Shown: positions 1-5,975 of the stretch, piece by piece
How positions within the stretch are numbered: position 1 is the first letter of the stretch
Layout: every line of letters starts with the position of its first letter
Assembly: GCA_900762945.1 (NCBI GenBank)
Contig: CAAFIN010000018.1
Location: forward strand, 1-7,198
Source: Clostridia bacterium
Lineage (GTDB): Bacteria; Bacillota; Clostridia; Christensenellales; Pumilibacteraceae
Length of the DNA stretch: 7,198 bases
Reading direction: 5' to 3'
Position numbers and translations under genes: made by a program
Notes under the pieces: model-generated
Told to the model about the DNA's origin: nothing
The model's input: the letters and a program-made list of their open reading frames with translations, nothing else
Databases searched by the model: none

Positions 1-7
1 GTAATAA

Positions 8-117
8 CCTTAAAAACAGTCTTTTCCGCGCTTTTCGTCGATATCTCGTTTGGTGTACCTCTAGTACGCCCGCACTCAATTTCAACGAAAATCATCGAAA
101 AATCCAAGTTTTTAAGG
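8..117. repeat. Long nested imperfect inverted repeat (about 110 bp), function unknown
   Basis: The outer arms are a perfect 10-bp inverted repeat: CCTTAAAAAC at 8-17 and GTTTTTAAGG at 108-117. Nested inside are TTTTC at 22-26 against GAAAA at 97-101, TTTTCGTCGA at 32-41 against TCAACGAAAA at 82-91 (9 of 10 paired), and a tip of GGTGTAC at 52-58 with GTACGCC at 64-70 (seven pairs, one G-U on the plus strand) around a CTCTA loop. The pairing stops exactly at 8 and 117. The imperfect pairs do not favour either strand: one becomes a wobble on the plus strand and one on the minus strand. No T-tract follows, so it is not a standard terminator, and I see no flanking target duplication. It could be a structured RNA, a leader for a gene beyond base 1, or a MITE-like repeat. 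The pairing is seen directly; the role is unknown. Confidence 0.6.
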
Positions 118-222
118 CGCATAGCGTTTTTGTGGCAACAAAGACGAGATAATTAAAGGCAAACGACCGAACGCGTACCGATAGTCACGCGGAGCGGAGT
201 TTAACGCATAATTAGCCGCCAT
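112..222 (-). CDS. Doubtful 36-residue small ORF downstream of hprK
   Basis: An ATG at 222 opens a 36-codon frame closed by TAA at 112-114. The peptide starts MAANYALNSAPRDYRYAFGR, continues with a short hydrophobic stretch (LPLIISSLL) and ends PQKRYAP. It is basic, with several Tyr and Arg residues. It lies 38 bases beyond the hprK stop on the same strand, so it could be co-transcribed. Only a weak GCGGA resembles a ribosome binding site. I recognise no family. Its stop falls inside the outer arm of the inverted repeat at 8-117, and a second hairpin (125-146) lies inside the frame, which argues for a chance frame in structured noncoding DNA. I list it so it can be tested, not because coding is likely. 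Confidence 0.15.
   Translation of the reverse strand: MAANYALNSAPRDYRYAFGRLPLIISSLLPQKRYAP
125..146. repeat. Short hairpin, 9-bp stem with 4-base loop
   Basis: CGTTTTTGT at 125-133 pairs with ACAAAGACG at 138-146 around a GGCA loop. Eight pairs are Watson-Crick and one is a G-U wobble if transcribed on the plus strand (an A-C mismatch on the minus strand). It lies eight bases beyond the large inverted repeat, and the two may belong to one structured element. No T-run follows on either strand, so it is not called a terminator. Confidence 0.5.
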
Positions 223-250
223 ATTGTCCGCAAAAATTATTACCGATAGT
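172..250. repeat. Small hairpin and a 10-bp direct repeat in the region after hprK
   Basis: CGCGT at 172-176 pairs perfectly with ACGCG at 187-191 around a 10-base loop. That loop holds most of TACCGATAGT (176-185), which recurs exactly at 241-250, just after the hprK stop codon. The 10-bp direct repeat has a 65-base period. A 10-bp match in 260 bases is uncommon by chance but not decisive. I cannot assign a function. With the elements at 8-117 and 125-146, this accounts for most of the gene-free left end of the window; no intrinsic terminator for hprK is visible here. Confidence 0.35.
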
Positions 251-260
251 TAAACTAACC

Positions 261-1217
261 CTATTCTTCCGCTTTTTCCGTCATCGAAGCCGCAATTCGG
301 TTCTGCAATTCCTCGAGCGCGTTAAAGCCCATCGATTTAAGGCGGTGGTTGCGCGCCACGACCTCTAAAATGACCGAGAGGTTGCGCCCGGGCTTGACGG
401 GGATAACGTAAAGCGGCAATTCGGTTTCGAGAAGCGTATAGAATTGCGCTTCGTCGCCGAGGCGGTCGTACTGCTTGTTCTCGTCCCAGCGCTCCAGCCG
501 CACCACGAGGTCAACGACTTTTGATTGACGGATCGCTCCCGCACCGTACATCGCTCTTATGTCGATGATGCCTATGCCGCGCACTTCCATAAAGTGCCGT
601 ATGTTCTCGGGAGCGGTGCCGACGAGTTTGTCCGAAATGCGCTTTATGCACACCGCGTCGTCCGCTACCAGCCGATGCCCGCGCTGAATGAGTTCGAGCG
701 CCGTTTCCGACTTACCTACGCTGGAATTGCCCACGATCAGCACGCCCACGCCGAACAGATCGACGAGTACGCCGTGGATCGTTTCGGTCGGCGCAAGCAG
801 TTCGTTAAGATAAATGCTTATCTCGTTCATGAACGCCGTCGAGCGCAGCGACGAACGGAACACGTTTCTGCCGTACTTCTTCGCCGCGTCCATAAGTTCG
901 GGGATAGGCTCGAGTACGGTGGTAAGGACTAAGCACGGAAAATCGAACTTGCAGAGGTTTTCGCAAGCGATCACGCGCTCCTCGTGCGTTTTGTGTTTAA
1001 GATACGAGGTTTCCTGTTCGCCGATGACCTGCACTCTTTCGGCGGAAAAATGCTCGTAATACCCCGCGAGTTGCAGTCCCGGGCGATTGATATTGAAGGT
1101 CGCAATGTGCATTTTGCGGCGCTTTCCTTTGTGCAGTATCTCGAGGTTAAGTCTTTCGGCGAAGTCCTTGATAAGGACGTCGGTTTCGTTTTCCTGTAAT
1201 TCGGTAATAAGCGGCAT
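261..1217 (-). CDS. hprK: HPr kinase/phosphorylase
   Basis: This bifunctional cytoplasmic enzyme phosphorylates the phosphocarrier HPr on Ser46 and reverses the reaction by phosphorolysis. It drives CcpA-dependent carbon catabolite repression and PTS control in Gram-positive bacteria. The 318 residues match the usual length (about 310). An N-terminal domain covers roughly 1-130. The kinase domain has the P-loop GNSSVGKS at 163-170, His148 before it, AspAsp at 186-187, the family signature EVRGIGIIDI at 211-220, and the C-terminal motif KPGRN at 275-279. Counting from His148, Lys169 and Asp187 fit the known catalytic residues. The ATG directly follows the TAA stop of the HAD gene, with GGAGGG nine bases upstream inside that gene, so the start is secure and translation is probably coupled. 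No HPr gene lies in the window. Confidence 0.97.
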   Translation of the reverse strand: MPLITELQENETDVLIKDFAERLNLEILHKGKRRKMHIATFNINRPGLQLAGYYEHFSAERVQVIGEQETSYLKHKTHEERVIACENLCKFDFPCLVLTTVLEPIPELMDAAKKYGRNVFRSSLRSTAFMNEISIYLNELLAPTETIHGVLVDLFGVGVLIVGNSSVGKSETALELIQRGHRLVADDAVCIKRISDKLVGTAPENIRHFMEVRGIGIIDIRAMYGAGAIRQSKVVDLVVRLERWDENKQYDRLGDEAQFYTLLETELPLYVIPVKPGRNLSVILEVVARNHRLKSMGFNALEELQNRIAASMTEKAEE

Positions 1218-2039
1218 TTATTCGTTCCCTCCGCAGAATTTTTCTATCACGGCTTTCGCCGCGCCCTCGTCGTTGGTGACGGTAACGTAGTCCGCCGCGA
1301 CTTTCACGTCCGCCCGCGCGTTGCCCACCGCCACGCCCAAGCCCGCGGCTTTCAGCATGGAAATATCGTTCTGACTGTCGCCTATCGCGATCGTCTTTTC
1401 TATCGGCACGCCGTAGAGTTCCGCGACCTTTTTCAGTCCCGTACCCTTGCCTCCGTCTTTACTCGCGAACTCGAGGTACGACTCGCTCGACATATAGTGA
1501 TCGACTTTGCCGAAATCCTCTTTCTCGCACTCGGCGTATATCCGCGCGGATTCCGCGGGATCGACTACGATCATGACTTTCAGTATCGACAATTCGGGAT
1601 GCGACTTAATGTACGCGCGGAGATTGCCCACGGTTTTCAGCGGCACTTCGGTTATGCGGCGGTACTCGAGATTGATGGGGTTTTCTTCTTTTATATAAAC
1701 GTAATCTTTATCGTAAAAATGCGTGTAAAGACCGTGTTTTTCAGCGAACGCGAGAATCTTGTCGACCGACTCGTGCGGAACGGTACACTCGTACAGCACG
1801 TTGCCCGCGGTGTCGGCTACGAACGAGCCTTGAAACCCCACTACGGCTATTCTCTGCCCGCCTATCCCGAGGTAATCGAGCCAGCCGTCCATAGACTTTG
1901 CCATTCTGCCGGTGCAAACGACGAAATGCCCGCCGCGGTTTATATACCCGCGTATCGCGTCCGCAACGCTTTTATCCACCGTAAGATCGTTTCTCAGCAG
2001 CGTACCGTCAAAATCGGAAAGTATCAGCTCGTATTTCAT
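1218..2039 (-). CDS. Cof-type HAD-superfamily phosphatase
   Basis: This is a cytoplasmic hydrolase of the HAD superfamily, Cof/IIB group, whose members mostly dephosphorylate sugar phosphates, nucleotides or cofactors such as FMN and PLP; the substrate cannot be read from the sequence. All four motifs are present in 273 residues: DFDGTLL with Asp9 and Asp11 (motif I), Thr43 in CTGR (motif II), Lys198 in GGKGTGL (motif III), and GDSQND at 220-225 with Asp221 and Asp225 (motif IV). The stretch from roughly 80 to 190 is the variable C2-type cap that sets specificity. GGAGG sits five bases before the ATG. A promoter lies just upstream, and hprK begins immediately after the stop, so this is the first gene of a two-gene unit. 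A sugar-phosphate phosphatase beside hprK would make sense but is inference. Confidence 0.93.
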   Translation of the reverse strand: MKYELILSDFDGTLLRNDLTVDKSVADAIRGYINRGGHFVVCTGRMAKSMDGWLDYLGIGGQRIAVVGFQGSFVADTAGNVLYECTVPHESVDKILAFAEKHGLYTHFYDKDYVYIKEENPINLEYRRITEVPLKTVGNLRAYIKSHPELSILKVMIVVDPAESARIYAECEKEDFGKVDHYMSSESYLEFASKDGGKGTGLKKVAELYGVPIEKTIAIGDSQNDISMLKAAGLGVAVGNARADVKVAADYVTVTNDEGAAKAVIEKFCGGNE

Positions 2040-2057
2040 TCGCGCCTCCGTTTTGTC

Positions 2058-2072
2058 TGTAATGTACTTACA
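2058..2072. promoter_or_regulatory. Dyad TGTAA-N5-TTACA over the predicted start of the HAD-hprK transcript
   Basis: TGTAATGTACTTACA is a perfect 5-bp inverted repeat with a 5-bp centre. It overlaps the last base of the -10 box (2072) and covers the expected transcription start near 2065, a position where a bound repressor would block initiation. Two GTAC tetramers lie at 2064-2067 and 2075-2078. It does not look like a standard cre site (TGNAANCGNNNNCGNNTNCA), because the central CG pairs are missing. The binding protein is unknown. Confidence 0.4.
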
Positions 2073-2100
2073 TTGTACCTTATTTTTCCGTTTTCCGCAA
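2072..2100 (-). promoter_or_regulatory. Promoter for the HAD phosphatase-hprK unit
   Basis: Reading the minus strand, TTGCGG (2095-2100) is followed after exactly 17 bases by TACAAT (2072-2077). The -10 matches five of six consensus bases and the -35 matches three, with TTG conserved. The predicted start near 2065 leaves a leader of about 25 bases that carries the GGAGG ribosome binding site. It lies in the 112-base gap after uvrC, consistent with a separate transcription unit, though some read-through from uvrC is possible. Confidence 0.6.
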
Positions 2101-2151
2101 CCGTTTGAACCCCGGGATTATAATAAGAACGGTATTCGGTCGACCGTCGTT

Positions 2152-4056
2152 TTAAATAATATCCTCGTCGCGGCGCTTCGTTTCGTCGTCGATTCTCTCG
2201 ACCGCCGCCGAGTCCGCTTGTTTTTTTGGCTTTGCCGCCGCTTTTGCCGCTTCCTCTTCGCGCTTTTTCGCAAAATAATCGTGTATGCTCCGCGCGGTGC
2301 GAAGGTCGATCCCCTCCACCGCCGCAAGCGTTTCCACGCTCGCGTTCTTGATATCCGCGGCGTCCTCGAACGTTTTGAGCAAGATTTTGCGGCGCTCGGG
2401 TCCCACTCCCGGCACTTCGTCGAGTTCGGAAAAATACCGCCGCGACCTCAGTTTTCTGTGATAAGTTATCGCGAAACGGTGCGCTTCGTCGCGAACGCGT
2501 TGAAGAAGCCGCAGCGCGTAATTATCGTGCGGAATGATAATCGGATCGGGATTGCCGGGCGTGAAAACCTCTTCTTCGCGCTTGGCAAGCCCCACCATAG
2601 GAATATCGTAACCCATTTCGCGCATAATGCCGTAGGCGAACGACAACTGTCCTTTGCCGCCGTCGATGACGATAAGGTCGGGAAGATCGGTAAACTTCTC
2701 GTCGCCGTCCGTAGCCCGCGAGAACCGCCGCCGTATCGTTTCTTCCATACAACGGAAGTCGTCCGACCCCTCGACGGTCTTGATTTTATACTTGCGGTAG
2801 TCCTGCGGCGAGCGCTTGCCGTCGATAAACACCGACTGCGAAGCGACCTTGTCCACGCCGCTTATGTTGGAAATATCGTAGCACTCGATGCGCCGCGCGC
2901 TTTGAATCCCCAAAATCCTGCAAAGTTGTTTGGTCGCGCCCGTGGTCATGTCACGCTCGCGCTCCGACTTTTCCACCGACTTTACGAGGTAATCCGAAGC
3001 GTTGGATTTCGCGGTCCTCACCAGCCGCGCCCGCGCGCCCTTTTTCGGAAAAGAAATCACCGGGGGCTTGCCCGCCGTCGCCGCCAGAAATTCGGTCAGC
3101 GCGCCGCTATCGAACTCCTCTTCGAAGCAGATTTCCTCGGGCATTTCGTTGTTTTCCGAATAGTACTGCGCCGCGAACGACGAGAAAAGTTCGCCGACGT
3201 CGCCCACCGCGTCGGTCACGGGGAAGTTTTTCACGCCCATCATCTTGTTTCCGTGCACCATAGCTACGCTCATTACGCCGTAATCGCCGCTGTCGGCGTA
3301 AGCGAACGCGTCCACGTCCGTAACGTTACCGAGGTTTGCGACCGTTCGTTCTCGCAGTTTTTTCAGCATCTCGAGTTGGTCGCGGTAGGTGATAGCGCGT
3401 TCGAACTCCTCGCGTTCCACCGCGGCGTTCATGCGCTCGGTCAGCAGTTTTTCCGCGCCGTCGTCGTAGCCGCTGAGAAACCTCACGACCCGCATAACGA
3501 TCTCGCGGTACTCCTCTTTCGTGACGTAGCCCATACACGGCGCAAGGCACAAGCCGATATGATAATTAAGGCACGCCCGATCCTTTTTGCGCATTTTTTT
3601 CGGGCAAGTTCGCATTCGGTATGCGCTGCGGATAACGCCGACGATATCGCCCGCGCGCACGCCGTTAAAGAACGGTCCGAAATACCTCGCTCCGTCGCGG
3701 CGAACCTTGCGCGTGACCTCTATCGCGGGATAGTCCTCGCGCATATCGATCTTTATATACGGGCTGTGCTTGTCGTCTTTGAGCAGTATGTTATAGTGCG
3801 GCTTGTACTTTCTTATAAGGTTGGCTTCGAGCGCGAGCGCGTCCTTTTCGGTCAGCGTGATCATGTATTCGAAGTCGGCGATATTGTCCACCATCGCCTG
3901 CACTTTCGCGGGCTTGGGGGAATGATTGAAGTACTGCCGCACGCGGTTTTTCAGCACTACCGCCTTTCCGACGTAAATGATATTGCCCGCCTTGTCGTGC
4001 ATTATATAAACGCCGCTGTTTTCTGGCAAATTTTTGATTTTTTCTTCGAGAGTCAT
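2152..4056 (-). CDS. uvrC: UvrABC excision nuclease subunit C
   Basis: UvrC makes both incisions in nucleotide excision repair after UvrA and UvrB have found the lesion. The 634-residue protein has the full layout. The GIY-YIG nuclease (about 12-90) has GVYIM at 15-19, YVGK at 28-31, Arg38 and Glu77. A cysteine cluster (C151, C162, C170, C174) matches the ligands of the UvrC 4Fe-4S cluster. The UVR domain that binds UvrB is at about 207-240. The RNase H-like nuclease has Asp393 (YDISN), Asp465 (IDGGKGQ) and His526. A helix-hairpin-helix pair occupies about 543-596. A charged Lys/Ala/Glu tail (597-634) extends past the usual end. I chose the ATG at 4056 because AAGGA lies six bases upstream and the GIY-YIG domain starts at once; the longer in-frame extension only reads through queH. 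The ATG overlaps the queH stop (ATGA), indicating translational coupling. Confidence 0.97.
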   Translation of the reverse strand: MTLEEKIKNLPENSGVYIMHDKAGNIIYVGKAVVLKNRVRQYFNHSPKPAKVQAMVDNIADFEYMITLTEKDALALEANLIRKYKPHYNILLKDDKHSPYIKIDMREDYPAIEVTRKVRRDGARYFGPFFNGVRAGDIVGVIRSAYRMRTCPKKMRKKDRACLNYHIGLCLAPCMGYVTKEEYREIVMRVVRFLSGYDDGAEKLLTERMNAAVEREEFERAITYRDQLEMLKKLRERTVANLGNVTDVDAFAYADSGDYGVMSVAMVHGNKMMGVKNFPVTDAVGDVGELFSSFAAQYYSENNEMPEEICFEEEFDSGALTEFLAATAGKPPVISFPKKGARARLVRTAKSNASDYLVKSVEKSERERDMTTGATKQLCRILGIQSARRIECYDISNISGVDKVASQSVFIDGKRSPQDYRKYKIKTVEGSDDFRCMEETIRRRFSRATDGDEKFTDLPDLIVIDGGKGQLSFAYGIMREMGYDIPMVGLAKREEEVFTPGNPDPIIIPHDNYALRLLQRVRDEAHRFAITYHRKLRSRRYFSELDEVPGVGPERRKILLKTFEDAADIKNASVETLAAVEGIDLRTARSIHDYFAKKREEEAAKAAAKPKKQADSAAVERIDDETKRRDEDII

Positions 4057-4664
4057 TCGTTTTCCTTCCGCGCTATCGAAAATCTGCAACCGCAGTAATT
4101 CTGCCTGTAAATATCCAGTTCGCGGCACATCTGACACGAACGAAGATACCCGTTGCGCTTCTTGAAGTCCGACGGAATCCATAAGATATTCCGCGCCGCC
4201 GCTACTTCTTCGCCGATAGCGTTGACTATCGCGGCGTTTTTGTGCGGGCTGACGGTAAGCGTGGTGCAAAACGCGGCTAACCCCTCGCGCTTTGCCCGCG
4301 CCGCCGTCTTTTCCAGTCGAACGCGGAAGCACACGGGACACCTTGCTCCGCCTTCTTTCTCGTTCTCGAACCCCGCGATCGCGCCTAAAAACTCGTTCTC
4401 GTCGTAAGGCTCGCTTATCAGTTCCAGCGAAAAGTGCCTCGCGAGTTTTTCGAGTTCCGATAGGCGCTTAAGATACTCCGCTTCGGGATAAATATTCGGG
4501 TTATAATAGTAAAGAACGGGCTTTATCGTCTTTATCACGCGTTCCGTGACGGAAGTCGCGCAAGGCGCGCAACAGCAATGCAAAAGCACGCTTCCCGCCG
4601 CCGCGAGCGCGGATTCGGTAAGCGCGTCGTAATTGATTTTCTGCGTAATTTTGCCTGTTTCCAT
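4053..4664 (-). CDS. queH: Epoxyqueuosine reductase QueH
   Basis: QueH performs the last step of queuosine synthesis, reducing epoxyqueuosine to queuosine at the wobble position of GUN-anticodon tRNAs. It is an Fe-S enzyme of the former DUF208 family and a non-homologous replacement for cobalamin-dependent QueG. The 203 residues show the family's cysteine pattern: HCCCAPC at 29-35, CPVC at 109-112, the conserved TTLTVSPHKN stretch at 134-143, SCQMC at 176-180 and CGC at 191-193. The start is the only ATG before the first motif, eight bases after the protease stop. No good ribosome binding site is visible (AAGAG lies about 14 bases away), so translation may depend on the upstream gene. Its TGA overlaps the uvrC start. 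No other queuosine gene is in the window. Confidence 0.95.
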   Translation of the reverse strand: METGKITQKINYDALTESALAAAGSVLLHCCCAPCATSVTERVIKTIKPVLYYYNPNIYPEAEYLKRLSELEKLARHFSLELISEPYDENEFLGAIAGFENEKEGGARCPVCFRVRLEKTAARAKREGLAAFCTTLTVSPHKNAAIVNAIGEEVAAARNILWIPSDFKKRNGYLRSCQMCRELDIYRQNYCGCRFSIARKENE

Positions 4665-4672
4665 AACTATAA

Positions 4673-5692
4673 CTAAATCTCTTGCGAGAAGTTGCCGGCA
4701 GTAAGCGAAACTTTGTTCTTTCTCACCGCTTCGGCGGTAAAATCGATAAGGTTTTTCGGGCAGTCTTTGCCGCTTACTTTCTCGATTTTCACGCTCCCGT
4801 CCGCGGTTATTTTCGTAAACTCGCCGTCCGCGTATTTAACTTCCGCGGCGTCGTCGGCCGCGCCTATCGTAACGGTAATCTTCTTTTCGGTCACGTCGTT
4901 TTCGGTGACTTCGCCCGCCGTAAATTTCAGCGCGGTATAGGCGATTCTGCCGTTATCCGTGCCGCCGAGCGCGTTTTCGTACAGCGCGTTCACTATAGCG
5001 ATCGGCAGAACGTAGGTCATTCCTTCGCCGCCCGAATACTTGCCGAGAATTATCCCCATAAGTTTGCCGTCCGAGGTCATAATCGGCGCGCCGCTGCTGC
5101 CGGGATTGCTCGCGGCGGTCACGCGAGTCATGGGCTTGAGGAAATTTTCCTCGCTCTCCACCGTTTCGGGCAGAGAAACCACGCCGTCGAATGCCGCAAC
5201 GCCCAGCCCGTAAGCGTTACCGAGCGCAACTACTTCTTCGCCTTTTTTCGCAAGTCCTTCCGAAAGCGCAGGCTTGACGCCGTCGTACCCCGCCTTCTTA
5301 ACCTTGAAAATCGCGAGGTCGAACTGCTGTGAGTAGCCGACGAGTTTCACCGCTTCGCCGCCGATAAAAGCGGTTTCACCGTAAAACCGGAACTCCGCGT
5401 GCGCCGCGTCGTAACCGGTCAGATGATAACAAGTCGCTATCGTAACGCACTCCTCGTCCGTAGCGATAACCGTACCCGTGCCGACTTGATCGACGGTCGC
5501 GACCTCTACCGCCAGCCGCTCGCTCGCCGCGACTATATCGGCAAGCGTTCTCGTCTTGTCGCCGCCGTTACTCGGGGCGGGCGTAGGCGTAACGTTGCCG
5601 CCGGAATTTCCGCCGCAACCGCACAGCGCGACCGCCGTCACGAGCACCGCCGCTAAAATCGCAAACAATTTTATCTTTATACCCTTTTTCAT
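4673..5692 (-). CDS. Trypsin-like serine protease lipoprotein
   Basis: This is a predicted surface-anchored chymotrypsin-fold protease of the DegP/HtrA-like S1 group. A lysine-rich start and hydrophobic stretch (8-23) lead to a lipobox-like LCGC with Cys26 as the likely lipidated residue. A Gly/Thr/Pro linker follows (27-46), then the protease domain (about 50-240). The triad is readable: His90 in TCYH, Asp125 in FDLAIF and Ser200 in GSSGAP, which differs from the usual GNSGGP. Cys88 sits two residues before the catalytic His. There is no PDZ domain; residues 245-339 form an unrecognised domain rich in Thr, Val and Lys, probably beta-stranded. GGAG is six bases before the ATG and a TATAAT box is just upstream. 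It is the first gene of a unit continuing into queH and uvrC. The substrate is unknown; a role in envelope quality control is inference. Confidence 0.87.
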   Translation of the reverse strand: MKKGIKIKLFAILAAVLVTAVALCGCGGNSGGNVTPTPAPSNGGDKTRTLADIVAASERLAVEVATVDQVGTGTVIATDEECVTIATCYHLTGYDAAHAEFRFYGETAFIGGEAVKLVGYSQQFDLAIFKVKKAGYDGVKPALSEGLAKKGEEVVALGNAYGLGVAAFDGVVSLPETVESEENFLKPMTRVTAASNPGSSGAPIMTSDGKLMGIILGKYSGGEGMTYVLPIAIVNALYENALGGTDNGRIAYTALKFTAGEVTENDVTEKKITVTIGAADDAAEVKYADGEFTKITADGSVKIEKVSGKDCPKNLIDFTAEAVRKNKVSLTAGNFSQEI

Positions 5693-5712
5693 TGCTATCT
5701 CCGTTTCGGATA

Positions 5713-5718
5713 ATTATA
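5713..5718 (-). promoter_or_regulatory. -10 box (TATAAT) for the protease-queH-uvrC unit
   Basis: A perfect TATAAT on the minus strand lies 20 bases before the protease ATG, with a predicted start near 5706 and a leader of about 14 bases holding GGAG (5699-5702). No good -35 is found: the hexamer at a 17-base spacing is GGTTAG. The spacer contains a small GC-rich inverted repeat (CCCGC at 5721-5725, GCGGG at 5731-5735). Weak -35 promoters often rely on an activator or an alternative sigma factor, but nothing here identifies one. Confidence 0.5.
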
Positions 5719-5720
5719 TC

Positions 5721-5798
5721 CCCGCGCCGTGCGGGCTAACCGTTTTCCGCGGTTTTATCCGCAACGTGCGTTCGCTTTGCACGTGCGCGAAACCGCGC
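5721..5798. repeat. Run of four small adjacent hairpins upstream of the protease gene
   Basis: Four perfect short inverted repeats lie end to end: CCCGC/GCGGG (5721-5725, 5731-5735), AACCG/CGGTT (5738-5742, 5750-5754), ACGTGC/GCACGT (5764-5769, 5779-5784) and GCGCG/CGCGC (5785-5789, 5794-5798, 4-base loop). A palindrome TTTTCGCCGAAAA follows at 5831-5843. They occupy the 249-base gap between ung and the protease gene, which holds no credible reading frame. Stems of 5-6 bp arise easily in CpG-rich DNA, so a function is uncertain. The first overlaps the promoter spacer. Confidence 0.35.
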
Positions 5799-5933
5799 GA
5801 ATTTATCGAAGCACCCGCGTCGTCCGACTTTTTTCGCCGAAAACCGCCGCCGGTCTGCCGCCCCGCGAAAAACCCGAATACCCGCGACTTTCGCGTTCTT
5901 TTGACAAAGTTCCGCGCGAAATTTGCCCGTGCT

Positions 5934-5975
5934 AAAAAAACTTACGCCCGCTTTATTCTGCTCGCGCCCGCGTAA
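5934..5975 (-). terminator. Weak intrinsic terminator for ung
   Basis: On the minus strand TTACGC (5970-5975) pairs with GCGTAA (5942-5947, which includes the ung stop codon), followed after one base by seven T residues (5934-5940). The stem is only 6 bp and the loop is long, 22 bases, so efficiency is doubtful. The T-run and its place at the end of ung support the call. Confidence 0.4.

Noticed and set aside
8..117. Integron attC site or CRISPR repeat as an explanation of the long inverted repeat
   Set aside because: The ends do not carry attC core sites (GTTRRRY), there is only one unit with no repeated spacing, and no integrase or cas gene is present.
1..153. Plus-strand frame open from the window edge for 50 codons, ending in TAA; possible end of a convergent gene
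   Set aside because: A stop-free run of this size is not significant over six frames. It covers the large inverted repeat and shows no family resemblance. Sequence left of the window would settle it.
241..260. Terminator for hprK around TAGTTTAACTA
   Set aside because: The palindrome has no usable loop and no stable GC stem before the T-run, so it does not fit an intrinsic terminator.
2118..2147. Possible uvrC terminator: ACGGT/ACCGT (2129-2133, 2143-2147) before a T-rich run, next to the palindrome CGGTCGACCG (2137-2146)
   Set aside because: The stem is only 5 bp and the T-run is broken (TTCTTATTATAAT), so it is too weak to call.
1912..4098. A 728-codon open frame on the plus strand opposite uvrC and the HAD start
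   Set aside because: Its product is rich in Arg, His and Phe with no recognisable domain, and it lies antisense to well-supported genes. It is explained by codon bias in CpG-rich DNA.
4057..4341. A 95-residue N-terminal extension of uvrC
   Set aside because: It reads through queH in another frame and is Arg/Ser-rich and unlike UvrC. The ATG at 4056 has a proper ribosome binding site and begins the GIY-YIG domain.
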